From Bryobacterales bacterium (GTDB lineage Bacteria; Acidobacteriota; Terriglobia; Bryobacterales; Bryobacteraceae): a DNA stretch of 6,333 nucleotides. Made by a program: the position numbers and the translations under genes. Below the pieces are notes generated by a model. It was not told where the DNA came from. It made no database searches and saw only the letters and a list, made by a program, of their open reading frames with translations. This document shows, one piece after another, positions 1 to 5,674 of this stretch. The DNA lies in contig DNFG01000294.1 in NCBI GenBank assembly GCA_003487005.1, forward strand, positions 6,571-12,903. Reading direction: 5' to 3'. Numbering within the stretch: the first letter of the stretch is position 1; every line of letters begins with the position of its first letter.

Positions 1-1185
1 CAGCAGACGGGGATGATCGGGGTGTTCATTTCGCTCGATTTCCTGCTGTTTTACGTGTTCTGGGAACTCGTGCTGGTGCCGATGTACTTCATCATCGGCG
101 TGTGGGGCGGGCCGCGGAAGTTGTACGCGGCGATGAAATTCTTCCTGTACACGCTGGCCGGCGGCGTGCTGATGCTGCTCGGCATTCTGACGCTCTACTT
201 CCAGCACGCGGCGCAGACGGGCGTGTACACGTTCGAAATCGCGGCGCTGATGAACACGCCGATGCCGCTGTGGGTGGAGAGGCTGGTGTTCTGGAGTTTC
301 TTCGTGGGGTTCGCGATCAAGGTGCCGATGTTCCCGTTCCACACGTGGCTGCCGGACGCGCACACGGAGGCGCCGACGGCGGGGAGCGTGATACTGGCGG
401 CGGTGCTGCTGAAGATGGGCGCGTACGGGTTCATCCGGTTCTCGCTGCCGCTGCTGCCTCAGGCTTCATCGGACGCGGTGATCGTGAACGTGGTGGTGAC
501 GCTGTCGCTGATCGGCATTGTGTACGGGGCGCTGGTGAGTCTGATGCAGAAGGACTGGAAGAAGCTGGTGGCGTATTCGTCGGTCAGCCACCTGGGCTTC
601 TGCACGCTGGGCATATTCGCGCTGAACCAGAGCGGGCTGACGGGTTCGATCATCCAGCAGGTGAATCACGGGATTTCGACCGGCATGTTGTTTTTGATTG
701 TTGGCGTGATTTACGAGCGGCGGCACACACGCGAGATCAAGGATTACGGCGGGCTGGCGCATGTGATGCCGAACTACGCGATCGTGTTTGCGTTCGCGAT
801 GCTGTCGAGCGCGGGTTTGCCGTTGCTGAACGGGTTCGTGGGCGAGTTCACGATCCTGCAGGGGGCGTTCCAGGCGAATTATCTCTGGGGCTCGGTGGCG
901 GTGACGGGCGTGGTGTTCGGGGCGGCGTACCTGCTGTGGCTGTACCAGCGGACGATGCTGGGCGAAGTGACGAATGAGAAGAACAAGGGGTTGCCGGATC
1001 TGAACTGGCGGGAGTGGGCGGTGTTCGTGCCGCTGATGATCTGGGCGATCACGATTGGCGTGTATCCGAAGCCCTACTTTGACATTCTGGAGAAGCCCGT
1101 GGCGCAGATCGTGGAGCGCGTCAATGGCCAGCGCACGGCACCGGTGCTGGCTGAAATCCCCCGTCCGGAGAGCGAAGCGCGATGA
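1..1185 (+). CDS. nuoM: NADH-quinone oxidoreductase subunit M (complex I), 5'-truncated
   Basis: This is a membrane antiporter-like subunit of respiratory complex I that couples NADH:quinone electron transfer to proton translocation. The frame is open from base 1, so the true start lies upstream; 394 residues are present and about 100 N-terminal ones are missing compared with the usual length of roughly 500. The reading frame is hydrophobic with many membrane segments. Family hallmarks counted from the first codon in the window are the FWE glutamate (E22), the lysine of IKVPMFPFHTWLPDAH (K107), the lysine of LLKMGAYG (K138), KKLVAYSSVSHLG near 187-200, and FVGEF (E282). These correspond to the charged proton-path residues known from E. 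coli NuoM (E144, K234, K265, E407, numbered from memory). The WLPDAHTEAPTAGSV block separates it from NuoL and NuoN. Its stop overlaps the nuoN start as ATGA, which suggests translational coupling. Identification is very secure. Confidence 0.97.
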   Translation, partial: QQTGMIGVFISLDFLLFYVFWELVLVPMYFIIGVWGGPRKLYAAMKFFLYTLAGGVLMLLGILTLYFQHAAQTGVYTFEIAALMNTPMPLWVERLVFWSFFVGFAIKVPMFPFHTWLPDAHTEAPTAGSVILAAVLLKMGAYGFIRFSLPLLPQASSDAVIVNVVVTLSLIGIVYGALVSLMQKDWKKLVAYSSVSHLGFCTLGIFALNQSGLTGSIIQQVNHGISTGMLFLIVGVIYERRHTREIKDYGGLAHVMPNYAIVFAFAMLSSAGLPLLNGFVGEFTILQGAFQANYLWGSVAVTGVVFGAAYLLWLYQRTMLGEVTNEKNKGLPDLNWREWAVFVPLMIWAITIGVYPKPYFDILEKPVAQIVERVNGQRTAPVLAEIPRPESEAR

Positions 1186-2651
1186 GTGAGTTCTACACGA
1201 GTACCGACCACTTTGTGCTGCTGCCCGCGCTATTGCTGGCGCTGTTCGGGTGTGCCACGCTGCTGTTCGATTTCTGGGTGTTTCCCCACGAAAAGCAGCG
1301 CAAGTGGCTGCTGCTGTTCCTGGTGATGGGCGAGGTATTTGCGGGCATCGCGTACTGGCGGCAGCAGGTGTTCCTGAACACACACGGCGGAGCGCTGACG
1401 GCGTTCAGCGGAACGCTGACCGTGGATCAATTCGCGCTGTACTTCCACTGGATCTTTCTGATCACGACGCTGCTGATCGGGCTGATTTCGTACCGCTACT
1501 TCGAGGCGAAGAAAGAGCACCACGGCGAGTATTACGGGCTGATTCTGCTGGCGCAGGCAGGGATGTACTTCCTGGCGAGCGGGACGGATCTGGTGACGAT
1601 CTTCGTGGGCCTCGAAACGATGGCCGTGACGTTCTACGTGCTGGTGGGTTTCCTGCGCGCGGATCCGCGGTCGAATGAGGCGGCGCTGAAGTATCTGCTG
1701 CTGGGCGGTTTTTCGAGCGGCTTTCTGGCTTACGGGTTCTCGCTGCTGTATGGGATCAGCGGATCGACGAAGCTGGCGGAGATCACGCTGGCGGTGGCGA
1801 ACCGGGATCCCTACGATCCGATGCTCTACCTGGCGCTGGTGACGGTGACGGTGGGCGTGCTGTTCAAGATCGCGGCGGTACCGTTCCACATGTGGGCGCC
1901 GGATGCGTATGAAGGCGCGCCGACGGTGGTGACGACGTTCCTGGCGGTGGGTTCGAAGGCAGCGTCGTTCGCGCTGCTGCTGCGGTTGTTCCTGGGTCCG
2001 CTGGAATCGGCGCGCGAGGCGTGGGAGCCTCTGCTGATCGCGGCGGCGATTCTGTCGATGACGATCGGGAACCTGGCGGCGGTGACGCAGACGAACACGA
2101 AGCGCCTGCTGGCGTACTCGTCGATCAACCATGCGGGCTACATGCTGCTGGGCGTGATCGCGGGCAACAATACGGGCATTCAGGGCGTGCTGGTGTACAT
2201 GCTGGTGTATGTGTTCATGACGGTGGGGGCGTTCCTGGTGCTGGTGACGCTGAACCGGGACGAGACGGGCGGGGAGGATATCGACGACCTCCGCGGCTTG
2301 ATGAAGAAGAGCCCGGGTCACGCGGTGTGGATGCTGATCTTCCTGCTGTCGCTCGCCGGGATACCGCCGACGGCGGGCTTTATCGGCAAGTACTTCATTT
2401 TCCTTTCGCTGATTGAAAGCGGCCGTTATGTGCTGGCCGTGATCGCCACGGTGTATGTGGCGGTTGCGATTTATTATTACCTGCGCCTCGTCAAGAGCAT
2501 GTTCGTCGAGGACGCCGAGACCGAACAACCCGCGCTGGCGACGAGTTTCGGGACGAGGGTGGCGTTGATTGTCAGCGGGATTGCGACGCTGGTGATCGGC
2601 ATGTATCCAGAACCGTTCGTGCGATTCGCTCAGCAGAGCTTCCTGCGTTAA
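1182..2651 (+). CDS. nuoN: NADH-quinone oxidoreductase subunit N (complex I)
   Basis: This is the second antiporter-like proton-pumping subunit of the complex I membrane arm, complete at 489 residues, the normal family size. The ATG start overlaps the nuoM stop by 4 nt and has a GGAG (1167-1170) 11 nt upstream, a weak but plausible ribosome binding site. Diagnostic features are VGLETMAV with E145, the KIAAVPFHMWAPDAYEGAP block with K229, the VGSKAASF lysine K259, KRLLAYSSINHAGYML at about 308-322, and PPTAGFIGKYFIF with K403. Spacing of E145, K229 and K259 (84 and 30 residues) equals that of the functional residues E133, K217 and K247 of E. coli NuoN as I recall them. MWAPDAYEGAP rather than WLPDAH identifies it as N and not L or M. 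It ends in a short charged tail after YPEPF. It lies between nuoM and nuoH in one transcription unit. Confidence 0.97.
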   Translation: MSEFYTSTDHFVLLPALLLALFGCATLLFDFWVFPHEKQRKWLLLFLVMGEVFAGIAYWRQQVFLNTHGGALTAFSGTLTVDQFALYFHWIFLITTLLIGLISYRYFEAKKEHHGEYYGLILLAQAGMYFLASGTDLVTIFVGLETMAVTFYVLVGFLRADPRSNEAALKYLLLGGFSSGFLAYGFSLLYGISGSTKLAEITLAVANRDPYDPMLYLALVTVTVGVLFKIAAVPFHMWAPDAYEGAPTVVTTFLAVGSKAASFALLLRLFLGPLESAREAWEPLLIAAAILSMTIGNLAAVTQTNTKRLLAYSSINHAGYMLLGVIAGNNTGIQGVLVYMLVYVFMTVGAFLVLVTLNRDETGGEDIDDLRGLMKKSPGHAVWMLIFLLSLAGIPPTAGFIGKYFIFLSLIESGRYVLAVIATVYVAVAIYYYLRLVKSMFVEDAETEQPALATSFGTRVALIVSGIATLVIGMYPEPFVRFAQQSFLR

Positions 2652-2656
2652 AGACC

Positions 2657-3838
2657 ATGGAAACGATCCTCAACCATCCGCTCTTTCTACCGCTCACGAT
2701 GACGGTCGTGATCCTGGCGCTGGCGCCGCTGACGGTGGCCTACATTGTGCTGCTGGAGCGCAAGGTGCTGGCCGACATTCAGGTCCGGCTGGGGCCGATG
2801 CGCGTGGGGCCGCACGGGCTTTTGCAGACGATCGCGGACGCGGTGAAGATGCTGCTGAAGGAGGACATTGTCCCCCGGGATTCGAACCAGTGGATGTTCC
2901 GGCTGGCTCCGGCGATCACGTTTTTCACGGCATTGACGTCGCTGACGGTGATCCCGTTTTCGGAGCATCTGCGGATCGCGGATTTGAATGTGGGCTTACT
3001 GCTGGTGGCGGCGATGAGTTCGGTCGGCATCATTGGACTGGTGCTGGGCGGGTGGTCGTCGAACAGCCATTACTCGCTGCTGGGCGGGTTGCGGGCGGCG
3101 GCGCAGATGGTCAGTTATGAAGTGGCGCTGGGGCTGGCGATGATCGCGGGGGTGATGTCGGCGGGGACGCTGTCGCTGGTGAAGATCGTGCTGGCGCAGC
3201 AGGAGCGGCAGATCTGGTTCGCGTTCGACAACTTCGGATTGATGCTGATTCCGTTCATGGTGTTCGTGATCGCGGCGATTGCGGAGACGAACCGGGCGCC
3301 GTTCGATCTGCCGGAAGCGGAGAGCGAACTGGTGGCGGGGTATCACACGGAGTACAGCGGGTTCCGGTGGGGGGTGTACATGCTGTCCGAGTACGTGGCG
3401 ATGATGGTGATGGGCTCGCTGGCGATCACGCTGTTCATGGGCGGGTGGCTGCGGCCGTTTCCGAACGTGGGGTGGCTTGATTATCCGCTGAATTTTGGAG
3501 CGCCGGCGCTGTTGTTCGGCGGGGTGGGGATCTGGTGCTTCCCGGCATCACGGAAGCTGTTTACGGCGGCGACGCGGGTGGGCTTGATGGGCGTCGGGGT
3601 GGTGATGATCGCGCTGGGGGCACTGTTCCTGGTTCCGGCGTTCAATGCGGCGATCGCGCCGCTGTTCTGGTTCTTCCTGAAACTGGGTCTGATCATGTAC
3701 GGGTTCATCTGGCTGCGGGGGACGTTCCCACGGTACCGGTATGACCAGTTGATGGACGTGGGCTGGAAGGTGCTGATCCCGGTGGCGCTGGGGGCGATCT
3801 TCGTGAACGCGATTGCCGGGATGCTGCTGCGGGGGTAG
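2657..3838 (+). CDS. nuoH: NADH-quinone oxidoreductase subunit H (complex I), with internal insertion
   Basis: This membrane subunit connects the peripheral and membrane arms of complex I and contributes to the quinone-binding cavity. The 393-residue frame has the full set of conserved blocks: LLERKVLADIQVRLGPMRVGP (about 32-52), LLGGLRAAAQMVSYEVALGL (141-160), AETNRAPFDLPEAESELV (209-226), GYHTEYSGFRWG (228-239) and PRYRYDQLMDVGWK (358-371). It is longer than the roughly 325 residues of E. coli NuoH. The excess lies mainly between MGGW (261-264) and FWFFLKLG (337-344), where E. coli has only about ten residues. This extra stretch holds hydrophobic segments at about 281-296 and 308-328. The ATG is 5 nt after the nuoN stop and has no clear Shine-Dalgarno sequence, so coupling to nuoN translation is likely. 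Finding nuoH after nuoN is unlike the canonical nuoA-N order. No frameshift or missing core motif is seen. Confidence 0.97.
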   Translation: METILNHPLFLPLTMTVVILALAPLTVAYIVLLERKVLADIQVRLGPMRVGPHGLLQTIADAVKMLLKEDIVPRDSNQWMFRLAPAITFFTALTSLTVIPFSEHLRIADLNVGLLLVAAMSSVGIIGLVLGGWSSNSHYSLLGGLRAAAQMVSYEVALGLAMIAGVMSAGTLSLVKIVLAQQERQIWFAFDNFGLMLIPFMVFVIAAIAETNRAPFDLPEAESELVAGYHTEYSGFRWGVYMLSEYVAMMVMGSLAITLFMGGWLRPFPNVGWLDYPLNFGAPALLFGGVGIWCFPASRKLFTAATRVGLMGVGVVMIALGALFLVPAFNAAIAPLFWFFLKLGLIMYGFIWLRGTFPRYRYDQLMDVGWKVLIPVALGAIFVNAIAGMLLRG

Positions 3839-3849
3839 CGGGGGCTACC
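3834..3849. terminator. Inverted repeat spanning both convergent stop codons; candidate bidirectional terminator
   Basis: GGTAGC (3834-3839), GGGG (3840-3843) and GCTACC (3844-3849) form a perfect 6-bp stem with a 4-nt loop. The TAG stop of nuoH lies in the left arm. The TAG stop of the minus-strand spike-like gene lies in the right arm, read on the other strand. The position between convergent genes suits a bidirectional transcription end. Neither side has a T-tract, so it is not a textbook intrinsic terminator. It could act as a tractless hairpin, as a 3'-end stabiliser, or be fortuitous. Confidence 0.35.
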
Positions 3850-4336
3850 AGATATTGCCGGCTCCGGGTGTGTAGGAGGAGCCAATGACGGTGCGGGCGA
3901 TGATGGTGTCGCACTTGACGGTGCCGGAGAAGGTGGACATGGAGGCGGAGGCGGTGATGACACCTGCATTCACCGCGAACATGGAACTCTGCAGTTGGAT
4001 TTTTGCCGGGGCCTTGATGGTGAGCCCGGCGCCGGCGAGGGCGATGGAGTTGCCGGCCTGGTCACTGAGCGTCAGCCCCTGTTGGCCCCCCTCGATCACC
4101 ACCTGCCGGCCGGCTTCGATCCGGATGGCGCCGTTCGATTTCAGTTCCACGTCGCCAGTCCCGTTGACCTTGAGGGCGCTTTCCAGTTGCTGGACGCGGG
4201 TCTCCAGCTGGAGGATCCGGTTCATGGCGGTGACGAGGCGGGAATAGATCTCGTTGACGGGTGGAACGCCCGGCCCACCTCCGGACGGGCCACTGTTGCC
4301 TTGGGGCGTCATCGGGTCGAACCAGGGGTTGCTCAT
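3845..4336 (-). CDS. Orphan VgrG/gp5-like spike protein: coiled coil plus beta-repeat domain
   Basis: The gene encodes 163 residues and has no signal peptide or membrane helix. Residues 1-29 are rich in Pro, Gly and Asn. Residues 30-55 form a short coiled coil with hydrophobic heptad positions I30, L34, A37, I41, L44, V48, L51 and L55. From about 62 to 140 the chain alternates hydrophobic and polar residues in roughly eight-residue steps (AIRIEAG, QVVIEGG, QGLTLSD, SIALAGA, GLTIKAP, KIQLQSS). The stretch NSIALAGAGLTIKAPAKIQ resembles the DUF2345-type region of VgrG and the trimeric beta-helix of T4 gp5. The C-terminus is distinctive, with CDTIIARTV at 142-150 and YTPGAGNIW at 155-163. I infer a trimeric needle or spike-tip protein; the family match is from memory only. 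The start at ATG 4336 is preferred over GTG 4396, which would overlap the divergent gene. No Shine-Dalgarno sequence is visible. No phage, eCIS or T6SS genes adjoin it, so its partner is unknown. Confidence 0.75.
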   Translation of the reverse strand: MSNPWFDPMTPQGNSGPSGGGPGVPPVNEIYSRLVTAMNRILQLETRVQQLESALKVNGTGDVELKSNGAIRIEAGRQVVIEGGQQGLTLSDQAGNSIALAGAGLTIKAPAKIQLQSSMFAVNAGVITASASMSTFSGTVKCDTIIARTVIGSSYTPGAGNIW

Positions 4337-4399
4337 ATCTTGAAAGAATAGACCAGATACCCGCGGTCCGTACAGACATTTTTGCCGGATAATCACGAG
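4337..4399. promoter_or_regulatory. Divergent intergenic region with -10-like elements for both genes
   Basis: These 63 bp separate the start codons of the minus-strand spike-like gene and the plus-strand methyltransferase and must hold both promoters if both are transcribed from here. For the methyltransferase, GATAAT at 4388-4393 matches the -10 consensus at five of six positions and ends 6 nt before ATG 4400. For the spike gene, TATTCT (minus strand, 4345-4350) ends 8 nt before ATG 4336. No convincing -35 pairs with either at 16-18 bp; the TTGAAA at 4340-4345 is wrongly spaced for GATAAT. This stretch is noticeably more AT-rich than the flanking genes. Assignments are inference. Confidence 0.4.
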
Positions 4400-5164
4400 A
4401 TGGATGCATTGTCAGGCGCCCGAGGGGCGGAAAGCGCGTTATTGTACACCTCGCTGGCGGAGTGGTGGCCGCTGCTGTCGGCGCCGGAGGAGTACGAGGA
4501 GGAGGCGGGGATCTATGCGAAGTTCCTGCTGGAGGCGGCGCGGGGACCGGTGGAGACTTTGCTGGAGTTGGGCAGCGGGGGCGGCAACAATGCGAGTCAT
4601 CTGAAGCGGCGGTTCAGGATGACGCTGGCGGACGTGTCGCCGGCGATGCTGGGGGTGAGCCGGCGGCTGAACCCGGAATGCGAGCACGTGGAGGGGGACA
4701 TGCGCACGCTGCGGTTGGGGCGCGAGTTCGATTGCGTGTTCATTCAGGATGCGATCTGTCATATGGAGACGCTGGAGGATCTGCGGCGGGCGGCGGCGAC
4801 GGCGCGGGTGCATTGCCGGTCGGGCGGGGCGGCGCTGTTCGCGCCGGATTATGTGCGGGAGACGTTCCGGCCGGGGACAGCGCACGGGGGGCACGACGGC
4901 GAAGGGAGGAGTCTGCGGTACCTGGAGTGGACGTGGGATCCGGACCCGGCGGATTCGAGCTACGTGGCGGATTATGCGTTTATGATGCGCGGCGCGGACG
5001 GGGCGGTGCGGGTAGCGCATGACCGCTACATCGAGGGGTTGTTCAGCCGGGGGGAATGGCTGGAGGTGCTGCACGACGCGGGGTTTGAGCCGCGGATCGT
5101 GACGGCACGGCACAGCGAGATTGAAGAAGGGCCGCTCGAGATGTTCGTGGGCGTCCGGCGCTAG
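4400..5164 (+). CDS. Class I SAM-dependent methyltransferase, substrate unknown
   Basis: The product is a soluble Rossmann-fold methyltransferase of 254 residues that transfers a methyl group from S-adenosylmethionine to an unidentified acceptor. Motif I is LLELGSGGGNN at about 54-64. The acidic residue after the second strand is in LADVSPAML (D78), the GDM motif is at 99-101, and the strand-4 region is FDCVFIQDAICHM at about 110-122. The C-terminal half, including WTWDPDPADSSYVADYAF and HDRYIEGLFSRGEWLEVLHDAGFEP, looks like the substrate-side region of small-molecule methyltransferases of the Methyltransf_11/25 type. The frame is open upstream to TTG 4382, but ATG 4400 gives a sensible N-terminus and clears the divergent gene's upstream region. 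There is no Shine-Dalgarno sequence; a GATAAT ends 6 nt before the ATG. The gene overlaps the convergent DinB-like gene by 4 nt at its stop. No neighbour suggests a substrate. Confidence 0.88.
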   Translation: MDALSGARGAESALLYTSLAEWWPLLSAPEEYEEEAGIYAKFLLEAARGPVETLLELGSGGGNNASHLKRRFRMTLADVSPAMLGVSRRLNPECEHVEGDMRTLRLGREFDCVFIQDAICHMETLEDLRRAAATARVHCRSGGAALFAPDYVRETFRPGTAHGGHDGEGRSLRYLEWTWDPDPADSSYVADYAFMMRGADGAVRVAHDRYIEGLFSRGEWLEVLHDAGFEPRIVTARHSEIEEGPLEMFVGVRR

Positions 5165-5628
5165 GCGCCGATGCCCTGGCGGATGTGGCCGAGGTGTTTC
5201 TCGCCGTGGTTGGCGTAGAGGACGAGCATGTCCTGGAGGGACATGGGGCCGCGTTCGGGGTGGAAGGCGGTGCGGGTCCAGGCGGAGTCGGGGAGGCTGC
5301 GATAGAGGCGGACGATGCGTTCGTGGACGCCTTCGAGGATTCTGAGGGAGGGTTCGACGGGCTGGGAGGAGGCGTCGGTCAATTTCGCCCAATCGTCCTG
5401 GCTATAGGGCTTGAGGGGCGGGTTGTCTTCGGTGATGATGAGGTGGGCGCGGACAAACATCTGCATGTGGGAGTCGGCGAGGTGGTGGATGACCTGGAAG
5501 CTGGTCCACCCGCCGTCGCGGTAGGGGCGGCTGAGTTGTTCATCGGTGGCACCGGCGATCAACTGGCGCAACTGGGCGGGCAGAGCTTCGAGTTTGGCGA
5601 TGAGAGATTCGCGTTCCGTGGCAGTCAT
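5161..5628 (-). CDS. DinB-fold metalloenzyme, YfiT/BstA-like (putative bacillithiol transferase)
   Basis: The 155-residue product is a cytoplasmic four-helix-bundle protein of the DinB/YfiT superfamily. Family members bind a divalent metal through three histidines, and YfiT/BstA members are credited with conjugating bacillithiol to electrophiles for detoxification. The sequence shows GGWTSFQVIHHLADSH at 39-54 (candidate ligand H49), TEDNPPLKPYSQDDWAKL at 66-83, RILEGVHER near 96-104, FHPERGPMSLQDM at 122-134 and HGEKHLGHI at 141-149, with H141 and H145 as the other likely ligands. These blocks match what I recall of Bacillus YfiT in order and spacing. ATG 5628 is chosen because it removes a Gly-rich leader (TTG start at 5667) and has AGGAGG upstream, although 13 nt away. 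The gene is convergent with the methyltransferase and divergent from the Crp/Fnr gene. The specific thiol substrate is inference; the fold assignment is strong. Confidence 0.87.
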   Translation of the reverse strand: MTATERESLIAKLEALPAQLRQLIAGATDEQLSRPYRDGGWTSFQVIHHLADSHMQMFVRAHLIITEDNPPLKPYSQDDWAKLTDASSQPVEPSLRILEGVHERIVRLYRSLPDSAWTRTAFHPERGPMSLQDMLVLYANHGEKHLGHIRQGIGA

Positions 5629-5641
5629 GGGGATGGATGGA

Positions 5642-5647
5642 CCTCCT
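5642..5647 (-). promoter_or_regulatory. Shine-Dalgarno sequence for the DinB-like gene
   Basis: CCTCCT on the plus strand reads AGGAGG on the minus strand, a perfect core match to the anti-Shine-Dalgarno sequence. It is the clearest ribosome binding site in the window. It lies 13 nt before ATG 5628, longer than the usual 5-9, but no better ATG, GTG or TTG lies closer in frame. It supports starting the protein at MTATERES instead of the upstream TTG at 5667. Confidence 0.6.
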
Positions 5648-5659
5648 GTTCTTCCAGTG

Positions 5660-5672
5660 TGCGACAATCGCA
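5660..5672. promoter_or_regulatory. Perfect inverted repeat TGCGA-CAA-TCGCA before the Crp/Fnr gene
   Basis: Two 5-bp arms (5660-5664 and 5668-5672) flank a 3-nt centre and end 2 nt before the GTG start. The centre overlaps the -10-like GACAAT. Position and symmetry would fit an operator for autoregulation. The classical FNR/CRP sites (TTGAT-N4-ATCAA and TGTGA-N6-TCACA) are not matched. A 5-bp palindrome in 46 bp can arise by chance. Confidence 0.25.
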
Positions 5673-5674
5673 GC

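Larger units (their letters stand above)
5629..5674. promoter_or_regulatory. Divergent intergenic region between DinB-like gene and Crp/Fnr regulator
   Basis: These 46 bp lie between the two outward-facing start codons. They contain the Shine-Dalgarno sequence of the minus-strand gene, the perfect 5-bp inverted repeat at 5660-5672, and a -10-like GACAAT at 5663-5668 on the plus strand that ends 6 nt before GTG 5675. No -35 at normal spacing is evident. A tandem GGATGGATGG lies at 5631-5640. The arrangement would allow a Crp/Fnr protein to act on both genes, but no binding evidence exists here. Confidence 0.35.

Noticed and set aside
102..977. Second plus-strand open frame inside nuoM
   Set aside because: It has Gly/Ala/Arg/Asp-rich low-complexity translation, out of frame within a well-conserved gene.
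466..2528. Long open frames antisense to nuoM and nuoN (for example 1230-2528 minus and 466-1383 minus)
   Set aside because: Their products are Arg/His/Gln-rich with no domain character and lie opposite secure complex I genes. They are expected by-products of the GC-rich, G-ending codon pattern.
3845..4336. Prophage or type VI secretion island
   Set aside because: Only one spike-like gene is present; both flanks are ordinary cellular genes, with no integrase, capsid, sheath, tRNA or attachment repeats.
4337..4396. N-terminal extension of the spike-like protein to GTG 4396
   Set aside because: It would consume the whole divergent promoter region and add a leader unlike the rest. ATG 4336 is simpler.
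4439..5392. 317-residue minus-strand open frame across the methyltransferase
   Set aside because: Its product is extremely Arg/Pro/His-rich, and the opposite strand holds clear SAM-binding motifs.
5627..5674. Alternative upstream starts for the Crp/Fnr gene (ATG 5627, ATG 5633, GTG 5657)
   Set aside because: They would leave no promoter space between divergent genes and add a Pro-rich leader not typical of the family. ATG 5633 cannot be wholly excluded.
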